From Brachypodium distachyon (lineage: Eukaryota > Streptophyta > Magnoliopsida > Poales > Poaceae), in the NCBI RefSeq assembly GCF_000005505.3, contig NC_016133.3, positions 56,695,237-56,759,236 on the forward strand: a DNA stretch of 64,000 nt, given 5' to 3'. Position numbers and translations under genes: made by a program. Position 1 is the stretch's first letter. Every line of letters begins with the position of its first letter. Shown in pieces: positions 35,240-46,000 of this stretch. A model generated the notes under the pieces. That model saw only the letters and a program-made list of their open reading frames with translations, was not told the DNA's origin and ran no database searches.

Positions 35240-36374
35240 TTATAAGAGGTACCCCTAAGTAAATTTAAACCATCCATTTTGTTCAATCCAACGGATTAGC
35301 ATCGCTCGTACTCCGATGATTGAAAGCAGTACCGTCTAGGAAAACAAGGGAGGACTAAGCTTATGGGGGCAAAATCGTAAATCCAATGGCAGTACTTAAC
35401 TTGTACGGGCAGCCGCCAGCCGGAGAAGCAAGGACGGCAAGCTGGCAACCACGAAAGCGAGCCACGTTCTGATCTCATGGTCGTCGATGGCTTCAGACTT
35501 CGGGGATGGCCGGCATAGGTTCCCGTGATGGAGATTGGATATGGTGTCTGCGAGGGCTCTCTTCCCTGATCCTACTGCTACGCTGGAATACCACCAGCGC
35601 CCCTGCCTCCTCCCTACGACCATCTAGTCTTCTTATCTCCACCAATATTTCACGTCCGCGCAGGTGGATCTGATTTTAATTTTGGTTTCAGTTCTAGGTA
35701 TTGGAACATAGATCAATTTCAATTGTTGTGATTTTTAGACCAGACATCTCCTATTTGTCCTTGTGTGATCAATCAGTGGAGAAACTGTGAGGATGACAAT
35801 CAACTACTAATCTGCACTCCCCTTGATACCAGACCTCATATCGTAAAAAAATTGCTTGAATGGGCTGCGCCAATGGCGCTCCGAGCAGGACGACATAGAT
35901 GTGATGCAAATACAAGGATTGAGTGGGTCGTATGGCTGGAGATGCAGAGCGACATGGACGTGGTGGCACGATGTGGGAGGAAGAGGCCATGGATGCAGGT
36001 GCCCGACGATCTGGGAGGTGCGGCGGCGGAATCATTACCGGAGTAGGGCGTGACGACGGCCCTTCGTTAGATCCAGAATAAAAGTTAGTTGTACCCTCAT
36101 TAGACGAGACCAGAAAAGTCTAAAGTTGGTGGTGATGGTACGGTCGCGGTTGTCGCCGTAAGTTAACTTCGTTAAAATTACAACCAATATGTCACTGCCC
36201 GTTATTTTCTTTTCTTCCAGTTTTTTTCACGATTTTTCCTACTCCATCTTACAACCGACGCCACCACACCCGCAATGCCGACCTCGACAGCGCCATGAGT
36301 TGCCTACACAGAAAATAAAAATAAATAGTTTGTGATTTTATTGACCCGTAGCAACGCGCGGGCACACCTGCTAG
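35240..36374 (+). mobile_element. Helitron-like insertion (3' terminus clear, 5' end approximate)
   Basis: The right edge reads CCCGTAGCAACGCGCGGGCA, a short hairpin, then CACCTGCTAG followed by T. This is the hairpin plus CTRR|T terminus of plant Helitrons. The segment interrupts the 3' flank of gene A, which is continuous in gene B. It holds a GC-rich stretch (about 35400-36060) that looks like captured gene sequence but matches no domain I know. The 5' end (TC) could not be fixed. Confidence 0.5.
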
Positions 36375-36665
36375 TATATATATAATCTGTGTATAGTAGG
36401 TTCTAAATCATGTCTACACTCTATGCCATCGGTGAGAATTGGTAAGAATATTAGAGAGGCATGGCAGCATAAGCAAAACAAAGATTCAGAATCCAAGCTA
36501 TACTTCTATTGAGTTGTTGCCTTTTGCTTCTACTATTGTCTGTCATGTATAACAAGAGGTATTCAAACTCTACCTTGTACTGGCATGTATGTAAATCTAG
36601 TCCGAGTCCATCTTTCTTAAGATGCTACAGCTGGGAACACAATCATCTTTGTTTCGACATTTCAA

Positions 36666-37410
36666 ATGACAATCTTGAGACATGCAGCATATGTAGGATG
36701 ACATTTGTCAGCTACTGCCCTAATTGTAAGTTCCCTGGTGACGATTGCGCGCTCATCTGTGGCGTCTGCAACCATGCTTCCATCTTCATTGCATACTCAA
36801 GTGGGTCAATTCTCAAACATCCCCCCCCCCTCTTTTCCCCATGTGTAGTCGAGAGTGGTAGTTCAAGTTCCCCCATATGGCATCCGGCGCGTGGCCATAT
36901 GGGAAGGTGCCGGCGCAAGCATTTCGTTTGGGGTAGAGCTAGCACCCAACCACACCTTCAAAACGTCAGCCCCCCAAATTTAATTTGTCTTGTCGACAGT
37001 GGTGGCCCGCACTGCTTTTTAGCTCCATCCGGCGCCCCCGCCATCCCCTTTGTGAGTAGGATGCGGTTTGGGAACGCCTACTAAATTCTTAGGCCGCGCC
37101 GACTACCTTTTGGATTTAGGGGATGCCTGTGTGAGTTTTTCGACGCCGACGCCCCCATTTCGCGTTTGGGGGGCCTTTTGGGGGGGGGGGGGGGGGGAGG
37201 GCTAGAGATGCCCCCAAGATATGTCAGCACCAAGTGTTTTGCATCTGCTTGTAAAAAAAACCCTAGAGCGAACGTTTTATTGGGATGTATTTTTTTTAGG
37301 GGATACTGGGATGTAGTTGTTTTGTCCTGAAAGTACTCTGTAAAACTTTCTGGAAACCAGGATGGTCTGTGAGCAATGGGCTGGGTTGGGCACATGGGTT
37401 GATTTCCGAG
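36666..37410 (+). pseudogene. Truncated APC11 pseudogene
   Basis: A frame from about 36666 reads [19 protein letters not shown] and continues [16 protein letters not shown], clearly the middle of APC11. It starts at about codon 20 of the parent. A 1-base deletion after CNHA shifts the frame. A ~335-bp insertion (about 36868-37208, with a poly-G run and a GGGCTAGAGATG edge resembling a MITE end) splits the former C-terminus from the 3' UTR. The 3' UTR of the parent then continues (37212-37410). It sits in the duplicated flank of peptide gene A. Not functional. Confidence 0.9.
37176..37197. repeat. Poly-G tract
   Basis: About 20 consecutive G inside the insertion that splits the APC11 pseudogene. 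Confidence 0.85.
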
Positions 37411-37739
37411 TGGAGGCCTACCAGGTAGGCAAACAGCCACACATGGGTTGATTTCCGGTGCTTATTGCTCCTCTTGTAGTTAATGCCTTGCATCTACAAC
37501 AGAAACAGAAGAATTCAACCACAAGTTTTAATGTTCAGCTAGATCATGATAGCCCGTTGCCGCGCCCGTCCCAGTAGTCGAGAATAGTTGAGAAAGACAA
37601 GTTTGAAATGTAATAAAAATTGAAATGATAATGGCACTTGATAGTAGCATAGGGACCATGGAAATACATATTTATCTTATTTCCCATGGAAAGGTGAAGA
37701 AAGGAAGCATTTCGCTCTTTTGACGGACATATGTTTCCG

Positions 37740-39490
37740 TGGTAGATGAGCTCAAGTAATCATCCGCACCTGTGGATATGAGACATTAAGCATAGCGAAT
37801 GCCAACAAATGCAGTTCCAAACTACAAGATTTTACATTGATATCTTCTCTTCCAGCAACATGAAAATTGCAGCCATCAACTCTGCAGATGATATGTGCAT
37901 CTCCAATAATCTCTGTCCTTTTTTCTTGGGTTGGGACTTGAATTATCTCAACTGATGCTTCCCCCATTCCTTCATCATCAATTATCCACCATGACTGACC
38001 TACATTTCTTGAAAGCTGACAATGGGAAATAGTATCACGAGGGATGCATGAACTGTTTTGAATCAACTGAAGAGCAAACATAGATGTAGTATGCATAGAG
38101 AAAACTGAATATCAACTGAAGAGCAAACTGAATATCAACTGAATTTTTTGCACCACCTTTAATAAGGTTGGACAGTGACTTTGCAGAATTACATAATTCT
38201 TGATGAAGTAATTCCACGAGGAAGCAGTGATTAACAGAACAGTTAGTAAGTTTGCTGTTAGGATAATTATTTCTTACCGGAAACAAAGAGGTGCGTTCTA
38301 CTGCATTTGACATTCCTGTAAACATACCTTCAACTATCTTCCACCAATAAATATGGACAATCTTAGGCAGGATATCACAAGTTGGCAAAGTTTGAACACC
38401 TGAAGGGGAATCGGGTTGATCTGAAAATCATTAAAAATACATGGCCAATATCTTGGGTAAATGTATCTTATAAACAGAAATCTGGGCACCTTTTCGGGAG
38501 GGAGCTGAAATAAACTACAGAACTCTTGATCTTGAATACACTCAAGGATTTTGTGAGTGAATGTATCTATTTCATTCAATATGTGTTTATCATCGTGTGT
38601 TGATTTGTTCTGGTATCAATCCCTTCTCTTGATTCTGTTAAAACATCATGTAAATCAGAATATGAAAGAAAATAAATGCATACAAAAGGATGATTAAATT
38701 AGTTTGTTAGAAAAGGCCCACTCATCAAGAAGGTCACTTAGTTTTTGCAATAAGGCCTTACCTGTTTTCTTTTACGATTACAGTCATTTGGCAATAAACT
38801 TGCTTCTATCTCCACTTGGAGAGAACATCGTTGGCGCCTGCCTTGCCATCGCCTAAAGAGAGCATCCCCTAACAGGCCTCCGCCGTGGTAATATCAAAAC
38901 AATACATAAAGCTAATTCCTGCAATTTACTCTGCTCGACTGAACTGTACAGCTTGTTAGGAGTGGTGATATACATCTCCCATTGCATGGACTAAGAATTA
39001 TATAAAATGACAATTTAAAAAAAATAAGGAGGTAATTAGTGATGTAGGAATCAAACGCCGGGAAGAAAAGGGACCAGGAGATATGGGGGAACTGATTGCC
39101 CAAGCAAAACAACCTGAACCCTCCCCCAATGATCCATGTAGGAACAACAACAAAGCAAGGTGAGTTAGCAAAGAGGATATAGGAATCACATGAGGAGTAA
39201 AAAATGGAGAACCTAATTACGCAACAATCATGGCTTCCGGGAGAGAGAATTAGAAGGGATTAGGAAAGCTGGAAGAAGGCAGCATAAATAGGGAGAAACA
39301 AAGAACGACGGGCAACTGAGGTCGAGGGCCATCATGGCATTGAAGGCGGCAGTTTCGGTTCAGGCGTGCCTACCCACTGAGGAGGAACGACGATGGCGGC
39401 GAGAGCCTACCTAGTGCCTAGGTCGGGAGAGGAGAGGTCGCCAGGGGATCGGAAGGGTCCGGAGGAGGAACCGTGTGGAGGGAATACGTC
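37740..39490 (-). pseudogene. Unidentified minus-strand gene or gene fragment
   Basis: Several minus-strand segments look protein-like and sit between plausible splice sites. One near 38579-38400 includes ILECIQDQEFCSLFQLPPEK. A second, after a TTTTCAG acceptor near 38420, includes LPTCDILPKIVHIYWWKIVE. A third at 38060-37752 includes GQSWWIIDDEGMGEASVEII. GC-rich DNA at 39300-39490 could be its 5' end. I do not recognise the family. Frame changes between segments fit either introns or decay. It may be a captured fragment of a larger gene. Confidence 0.35.
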
Positions 39491-40440
39491 AGTCCCGGTG
39501 GAGGCAGCACAAGGGATCAACCTTCTTTTTTTCTTCCCTCGTGGGCTAATTGCACGATGGTTGTGTGGGCTTCAAACTGTCAAAACTGGCCCAGTTCACG
39601 GATTTGCTGCGATTTTTCCAGCGGAGCAGCGGCCCAGCCAGCGGGCGAGAGACCCAGGCGCTTTTGGACGGCCGGATATGACAAAAAAAAAACCGACCAG
39701 GCGGCTGAGAGGGGTGATGGCCTGAGAAGGCTCGGAGTCCGTTTCATTTTGTTGTCTCTAATTCCCTCTGCAAGAAAATCTGGACACCCATACAATGCAA
39801 TAACGCAGAAAATTTGATGACTTACTTTGAATCATGTAGACATTTCCCCCTCTTGAATCTTATCTCTGATGACTTTGAATCGTGTAGACATTTCATTTTC
39901 ACCCTCTCGGGTGACCTACTTTGAGTAATCCACAATAGCAATTGTGTAGCAGTGTTTCTCCCTCTTTGCCAGCCACTCCATTAAGCCTTGGATCCGACGT
40001 TGTTACTCGTTTGCCAAGTAGTATAGATTAGCATGCACTACAGCTTATAACTGTTTGCACCTTTTATATAAAAACAAACAAATAACTTAGAAGTGTGAGA
40101 ACCTTACCTCCGGATCTAGTTTGAGTATGCACGTGTAGCCTTTCATTGCATAATTTATACAAAACTGCTCAAAGCTATTTTTCTGTAACAGTCAAAAAAT
40201 GCATTGAACCCCATACATTGAAAGATTTGTAACCATAAATATATAAAGTACTTATGGATCTTCGTGTACGTTGTCTTCCCATTCAAAGCGAGCAGTAATT
40301 TGTTCAGCAGTCTAGTCAAACAAATGGGCATAAATGGACTTCACCATAAATTGACATTAATTAGTATTACTATTAACTGTTAACTTGTTTACTCCTCTCT
40401 AATGTCAATATCATTTAATTTCAAGTTTACCAAAGTTCGA
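39491..40440. other. Intergenic DNA before peptide gene B
   Basis: GCCCA-type motifs at 39570-39660 suggest a promoter of the minus-strand fragment. The rest is AT-rich without a recognised gene. Confidence 0.4.
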
Positions 40441-40443
40441 AGT

Positions 40444-40450
40444 CTATATA
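40444..40450 (+). promoter_or_regulatory. TATA box of peptide gene B
   Basis: TATATAA 108 bp before the ATG. Confidence 0.65.
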
Positions 40451-40551
40451 AACGCCCAAAAAGCCCATGAGCATCTGGATCAGACATAATCTCCGGACAA
40501 TAGTAGAAGCAGAAAACAACAACTCAAAAAGAGGTATTCCAACAGCTAGCC

Positions 40552-41007
40552 ATGAGGGCCAGCCAGGCGCTATTATCTCTCGTAGTCCTAGTCCTACTAT
40601 CATCAGGTAGATCTTCCTCATTCAGGTGGTTCATTTGGAGTCGATAGGAGAAGAAATGCACACATAAGATTCTTCTTTCCTATTCTTAAGCAAGCCCTCG
40701 AAAGGGCTTAGTTGATCATATTTTTCCTCTCTTTGCATCGTTTAACTTGTTGTTTGTGTAATTGTGTTGGTGATGTCTTGCAGAGATGTGTAATGTTGCA
40801 ACCGTGGCAAGTGTCGAGGAGGGCCTCTCCAGCGGTACTGATGATTATTCGCAATACACATGCACGAAGTTCTTTGCCACTCGCAAGCAGTGCTACCACG
40901 GCGCGTGCAATAAATTTTGCGGCCAGAGGCTCAGTGGTTATGGCAAATGTCTCGCCACGGGGTGCCAGTGCTCTTACTACTGCCAGCCCCCTCCTTCTTC
41001 TAAATAA
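40552..41007 (+). CDS. Defensin-like secreted cysteine-rich peptide B
   Basis: Exons 40552-40606 and 40784-41007 join in phase 1 to 92 residues. The signal peptide exon is nearly identical to that of A (MRASQALLSLVVLVLLSS). The mature part has the spacing C-x9-C-x4-C-x3-C-x9-C-x4-C-x-C-x3-C. The mature peptides of A and B differ mainly between Cys1 and Cys3 (FFPSGN against FFATRKQ), while the C-terminal half is nearly fixed. Promoter, intron and 3' flank are also alike, so A and B are a recent tandem duplication. Intact. Confidence 0.86.
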
Positions 41008-42364
41008 TATAGATGGACCTGGTTCATATTTTCTATCTCAATAATAATCTCCAAATTTCAGTGCAAGGCAACTACTATTGTCTGTTGAGTTGTTGCCTTT
41101 CGCTTCTACTATTGTCTTCCGTGTATAACAAAAGGTATTCCGAGTCTACGCTGTATGTGACATATATGTAAATCTTGTCCAAGTCCATATCTTTCCAAAG
41201 ATGCTACAGTTGGGAACACAATAATCTTTTTTTGACTATTCAAATCCCAATATTTGTTCAACATATGGAGTGGTACGATTTTAGTGCTGGCTTCAGTTTC
41301 ACTGGACGACTTGGATGTTTCTGCAATTAGGGCTGTCCTGTGTAACAAGTGTCGGATCGAATCATTCAGACTACTCAAGCCTCCAGTAATATGGGACGGA
41401 TGGAGTATACGTTGTTCCTGAAACAATTTTGAGTAATTAGTTCTTATAAGCCCACTTCTTGTGGTTAGTTATCAATCAATGTCTGCCGGAAATTTGTTCA
41501 ACACATGGAGTGATCATGCTTGGCAATTGGAAACTTAGTTTTTTCTAACGGAGAATTGGAACCTTGCTTGCTTCGGCGTTTCGCCAGCTTCAGGTCTTTC
41601 ATTGTTTCCTCTCCTCTATTTTTTTTTCTCGTAACGCTCGGATTCCCTAATGGGCTTGGGCCATAATATGCTTCACATTTTCTGACTCGGGTCATACCTC
41701 CTTGATTGCTGATGGAGCCCATTTGATGTTCGGTGAATCATCGCTAATACGGTGAATTGTCGGATGATGAATTTCAAAACCTCTGAGGTTAGTTCAGCTT
41801 GTGCAAGCTTGGTATTCTGCAATTTTGTCAACGAATACGTGGAGAAATATCAAGATGCGAAGGATGGATCAAGAGAAGTTTATTTCGCAGGACTACAATG
41901 AAATTTTTAGTTTTGTTGAGTATCTTTGTTACTTGTAAGAGAAGTTTACTTCGCAGGACTACAATGAACCTTTTATTTTTGTTGAGTATCTTTGTTATTT
42001 GTGTTCGTTCGTGTATCGATCTTTTGTACTTTGTCGCTTGAATCAATAAAGCCAGATCGTTGCTCTAAAAAAAACCAAGGAAAATCTCAGGCAGATCCTA
42101 AATAAATGCTATGGTTTTTCCAATAAATTTATAAATAAATGTGCTTATAAGAACAAAAATTTCCTTCTTTAATTGCAATTAAGTACTGCATCTTTTAATC
42201 GAATCAAAAAGATTACATGGAAGTCCACATATTAAAACAAATCATGCAGCAAATTAATGTATTGCCAAGGAAAAAGATAATATCTATGCATGAAATTGCG
42301 TGATTCCTCGGTTTCAAAATAATGAAATCAATTTATTCCAAGAAAAAACTAAGCACAAGGCCTC
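41008..42364. other. 3' flank of gene B and promoter region of gene C
   Basis: The first 250 bp are the counterpart of the gene A flank. A 66-bp tandem duplication lies at about 41872-42003. At 42035-42072, AATCAATAAAGCCAGATCG followed by an A-run looks like a LINE 3' end. Confidence 0.5.
41872..42003. repeat. 66-bp tandem duplication
   Basis: AGAGAAGTTTATTTCGCAGG recurs 66 bp later as AGAGAAGTTTACTTCGCAGG, and the similarity runs through both units (ACTACAATGAA, GTTGAGTATCTTTGTTA). Confidence 0.85.
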
Positions 42365-42371
42365 TATAAAA
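42365..42371 (+). promoter_or_regulatory. TATA box of peptide gene C (ancestral promoter)
   Basis: TATAAAA 108 bp before the left copy of the gene C start codon (42473), the same spacing as in gene B. The LINE insertion now places it about 760 bp before the ATG of the intact ORF. Confidence 0.7.
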
Positions 42372-42465
42372 GACCGTACCATCCTGCCCGGCTGCCCCCA
42401 CCAGCACACAACACGCTCTCACAACGACATATCTATGTCTCCCAGTTAACCTCTCCAAGAGATCC

Positions 42466-42482
42466 ATCAGCCATGAAGTCTT
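42466..42482 (+). repeat. Left target-site duplication of LINE at gene C
   Basis: ATCAGCCATGAAGTCTT, identical to 43121-43137. It contains a copy of the start codon and first codons of gene C. From this ATG only 16 codons follow before TAA at 42521. Confidence 0.92.
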
Positions 42483-43120
42483 TTTTTTTAACGGGGAAGA
42501 CAGGAGCTCTGTCATTTCATTAAGAAGAGGGACAAAATGTTGCTAATACAATGGCCGAAGCCACACACAAAACAAAAAAAATCCGAGAACACCAAACTAA
42601 GTGGCTCGGCTGTACAAACCAAACTCTACCTGCTACACGCTCTGCTGAACTCGTCGATCTCTTCAGTGATCCGACACCAAAGGCTGAGAGGAGGCAGGTT
42701 CTTGTGTTAAAAAATTCTCCGATTCCTTTCCTTTCATATGTTCCAAACCACATATGCAGCCACGGTGATATCTTTTTGTGCCGCCGTGTTCTTCTTTGGC
42801 ACCTGAGACAACTTCTTCCACCAGGCTTTGATGGAGATTTTCCTTGCAGCCTGTACAGCGAAATTGGCACCAAAATTCCCCAAGTGCCAGATTTCTTTCG
42901 CATAAGGGCAGTGGAGCAGTAGGTGACCAGCAGTTTCTAAAACCTGATCGCACATCAGGCACTTCTCATGATGGTCCCATTGGCGAGCTTGTAGCCTGTT
43001 AGCTGTCCATAATCTGTTGCGCAACAACAGCCACAAAAAGAATTGGATCTTCCCTTCAGCTTTGATGCGCCATGTCTTCTCTAGATGAGGCTGCGGCATC
43101 CTGCTCATGAATTGAAAGTT
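42483..43120 (-). mobile_element. 5'-truncated LINE inserted at the start codon of gene C
   Basis: 638 bp in minus orientation. Its A-tail appears as a T-run at 42483-42489. The minus-strand frame encodes the zf-RVT end of a LINE ORF2 (KTWRIKAEGKIQFFLWLLLR, then CLMCDQVLETAGHLLLHC). Both sides carry a perfect 17-bp target duplication. Only the 3' end of the element is present, typical of aborted reverse transcription. Confidence 0.93.
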
Positions 43121-43127
43121 ATCAGCC

Positions 43128-43589
43128 ATGAAGTCTTGCCAAGCAGCACTCCTGCTCCTCCTAGCCTTGGTCCTTGTTGCCTCGTCACCAGGTGCATACA
43201 TATACTTTGTTTTAGTATATCATGCATCATAAGTAGAATCTTCGCACATTTTTTCTGTTGATTTCTGCACTGCTGGTACCTTGGTGAGCCTCATCTATCT
43301 GCCTACTAATTTCCTATTTGTGTCATCTGTCGATCGGCATGCAGCAATGGCGGCCCAGTGCTCTGATCCGGAGCACACATGCTACCAGTTCATCAAACGC
43401 GGCCCCTGTGACGCCGGCAGGTGCATGTCAGATTGCGCGGCCGCGTACAACAATGCTGGGGAAGGCCAATGCTTCCCCCAGGGGTGCAGGTGCTCCTACT
43501 GCTGCAACAAGCCGCGTCTTCAAGGAACGACTGCTTATGTTGATCGATGTCCTCCGATGATAGGTGTGACTGTGATATGCGCAGACTAG
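43128..43589 (+). CDS. Defensin-like secreted cysteine-rich peptide C
   Basis: Exons 43128-43191 and 43345-43589 join in phase 1 to 102 residues. The signal peptide is MKSCQAALLLLLALVLVAS. The mature spacing is C-x8-C-x4-C-x3-C-x11-C-x4-C-x-C-x3-C. The C-terminus extends about 27 residues beyond the last framework Cys and carries two more cysteines; this extension is unique in the cluster and may be readthrough of a lost stop. The coding sequence is open, but a LINE separates it from its TATA box, so expression is doubtful. Gene D is the closest relative. Confidence 0.75.
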
Positions 43590-44349
43590 CTGCTAAATTT
43601 GGTTCTGTTTGTACTGTTTTCTGAAGCAACTGTAAGAGTTTTGTGATTGGCCTGTTGCTCGTGTAACAAGAGATTAAATCTTGAGAATCCGGAGTAAGAC
43701 CAATGAATCGAAAAGGAGAGTTTGGACATATTTACCGTCTAGCAGATCGATACAGTCACAGAAATTAAATTAATGCAACATCAATACTACAAACTGGAAT
43801 GGGTTTTGTATCGAGGTTGCACTTATGTCTGGTAAATTGTAATATTGATGCCAATGGAGGTATGGGCATGACTCATTTTTTGAAGAGAAAAGGATATCCA
43901 GAGGATTTTTATTTTCTTTTGCGACAATATCCAGATGATATATAACCGAACTTGAATTAGTCTGCATGAGAAGATCATATCTTGGCTTCAGTAAAAACAT
44001 GTGGATTGCTCCAAGGTAGGTGACGCGTGACAATATCTCGAGAGATTGTATTTTGATCAGGACCACTAAATAAATGGCTGAACTCTTGTCCACGATACAA
44101 ACGGTAAAAAAAAAAAAACTCCCCCCCACAACTTGAGAAGAGCAACATAAACATGTCCAAACTCCAAACAAACCATCCTCACTTTTTGCGATTCATTTGT
44201 GTTATTACTTGCTACACGAGTAACAACCCATCAGATAACTCTCTTACAGTAGTTGCTTCAGAAAACAGTAAACAGAACAAAACTGCATCACACACCATAA
44301 GGTGGCATCATATCGATCAAAACGGCTGTGGCCCTTCTCGTCTTATGGC
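43590..44349. other. Intergenic DNA between genes C and D
   Basis: AT-rich, with a poly-A/poly-C junction near 44106-44128. No gene recognised. Confidence 0.45.
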
Positions 44350-44585
44350 TTAAGCAGTCGTTCCTTGATGTGGCTTGCAGCAGTAGGAACACCTGCACCC
44401 CTGGGGGAAACACTGGCCTTCCGCTAAGCCTTTGTACGCGCTCACGCAGTCTGCCATGCACTTGGCTGCGTCGCAGGCAGAACCGCCGTTGATGAACTGG
44501 TTGCAGACGTTCTCCGGAGGGCACTTGGTCGCCGTTGCTGCATGCCGATCAATGACAAAAAAACAATTAGTACTCCTGTTAGGAT

Positions 44586-44985
44586 GATCTCATCTCCACT
44601 CGCGTGGGCCCAACGGCCCATCGGCCCCTTAGATCTAACGCGCCCTGATCGGGGCCGCCCAACCCAATATGGCTGGCGGGCCCCTGTTACACTACGCTAT
44701 AAAAGGAGGCGGGGGCCGGCAGCACGCAACACGAGGTTCGTCGCTGTGCCGCACACCCCACCAAACAAAGCCTACCGATCTAGGGTTTCGCGCAGGAGTA
44801 ACGGGAAGCCCCGCTGGCAGCTCGCTCTCGCCGTCGCTCGCGCCATCATGACGACCATGGCGGCCTCGTCGAGTCAAGGAGAAGGTGCGCTCTCTCTCTC
44901 TCTCGATCCCCATACCAATGCCAAGACGAATCATAGAAAAGATCTCTACCGGCTAGATTTACACCTAGATGAATCTAGGAGTTCA
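44586..44985 (+). other. Captured promoter and first exon of an unrelated gene
   Basis: Inside the intron of gene D, on the opposite strand, lies a GC-rich block. It has TATAAAA at 44698-44704, a telo-box-like CTAGGGTTT at 44780-44788, an ATG at 44848, a short frame MTTMAASSSQGE and a donor GAAG|GTGCGC at 44884. This is the layout of a ribosomal-protein or other translation-gene promoter. No continuation exists downstream, so it is an orphan 5' fragment. Confidence 0.55.
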
Positions 44986-44989
44986 ACAA

Positions 44990-45040
44990 CTCCTTCTGTC
45001 CAATAAAAAATGTATTGAGTTTATCAAAATTTGAACGTAC
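44990..45040. mobile_element. Half of a Stowaway-type MITE
   Basis: ACTCCTTCTGTCCAATAAAA and the following TGAGTTTATCAAAATTTG match one arm of the element at 9091-9217. The other arm is absent. Its inner edge abuts the truncated exon 1 of gene D. Confidence 0.7.
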
Positions 45041-45099
45041 CAGACGAGAAGGACCAAGGCGGCCAGGAGGAGTGTTACTTGGCACGACTTCATGGATCT

Positions 45100-45890
45100 G
45101 TTTCAAGAGACTAAGCAGAGAGATGTGTTGATACGTGTATGTGTTGTAGAATTAGATGCATTGATACTTGTCTGCTTGGGGTGGTGGGTGGTGGGTGCAG
45201 GGCGGTATTATAGAGGTCTATGTGCTCAGCCTTTTGGAAACACTTGATTTCATCCTTTTTCGTGGTAAATATATTCATGCTTTATCTTATTCGGCAGAAT
45301 CTGTATCATTGGAAATATATTAATTTGCTGGATTATCTGTTTCAAAATGTGATCACTCATGTAATCTTTCTGATTCGATCTTAAAGGATTGCAATAATGG
45401 AAATTAATTATGTTTGTATCATTGCATTTATCTAGGATATCTCCTTGAGATTTCCTCAACTCAGCATACACCTTATGTAACATGGGTATTGGGCTGGACC
45501 GTAGCGCGCCGAGTACTGGGAAAATAGAACACTGGAGTGCTTTCTATCTAAGCCCAAAAAGAAAATCTAAGCCCAGTAACTTTGATTGTCCACTCGGAAA
45601 AAGAGACTAGTTACAATAATTCTATATGTTTTTCTCCGTAGTCATGAAACATCTAAAAAAAGATGAGTAGAGAGATCATCTCCGGCTTCGGCATCGATCG
45701 ATGCACACAATCTCAGCATTATTAAAAGAATGTAGAATCATTATCTTTGATCAATAAAGCGGCTTGCTTCTCCTAAAAAACCGTTATCAGTCTTATCCTG
45801 TGGATGTCTTATCTCCAAAAATAAGTAATGCACATATCTCCATTCACATGCAAATTAATGCAATTACAAGATAATGTATGCAACACCAAC
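45100..45890. other. Divergent promoter region between genes D and E
   Basis: A minus-strand TATAAT (45212-45207) lies 115 bp before the ATG of gene D. At 45748-45780, a GATCAATAAAGC word followed by A residues resembles a LINE 3' end. No other gene seen. Confidence 0.5.
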
Positions 45891-45897
45891 TATAAAA
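45891..45897 (+). promoter_or_regulatory. TATA box of peptide locus E
   Basis: TATAAAA 110 bp before the ATG at 46001. Confidence 0.6.
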
Positions 45898-46000
45898 CCG
45901 AACCTCTCCTAGTTGATCATCTTGCAGGTACAGTCACATTCAGCAAAGTCCAGATCCAGCGACAAGAAAATTACAATCCCCCGGAGATCGATCGACAGAG

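Larger units (their letters stand above)
44350..45093 (-). pseudogene. Defensin-like peptide D, damaged
   Basis: Exon 2 (44537-44350) is intact on the minus strand, with cysteine spacing C-x9-C-x4-C-x3-C-x11-C-x4-C-x-C-x3-C and a stop soon after the last Cys. Exon 1 (45093 to about 45041) encodes MKSCQVTLLLAALVLLV. It then runs straight into half of a Stowaway MITE instead of the usual serine codons and phase-1 donor. The only good donor left (TG|GTACGT) is phase 2, which does not fit the phase-1 exon 2. The intron also holds a foreign promoter fragment. It runs opposite to its neighbours. A rescue splice to another acceptor cannot be ruled out. Confidence 0.7.

Noticed and set aside
44848..44884. 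A complete plus-strand gene beginning at 44848
   Set aside because: After 12 codons and a good donor there is no downstream exon; a MITE half and gene D exon 1 follow, so only a captured 5' fragment is supported.
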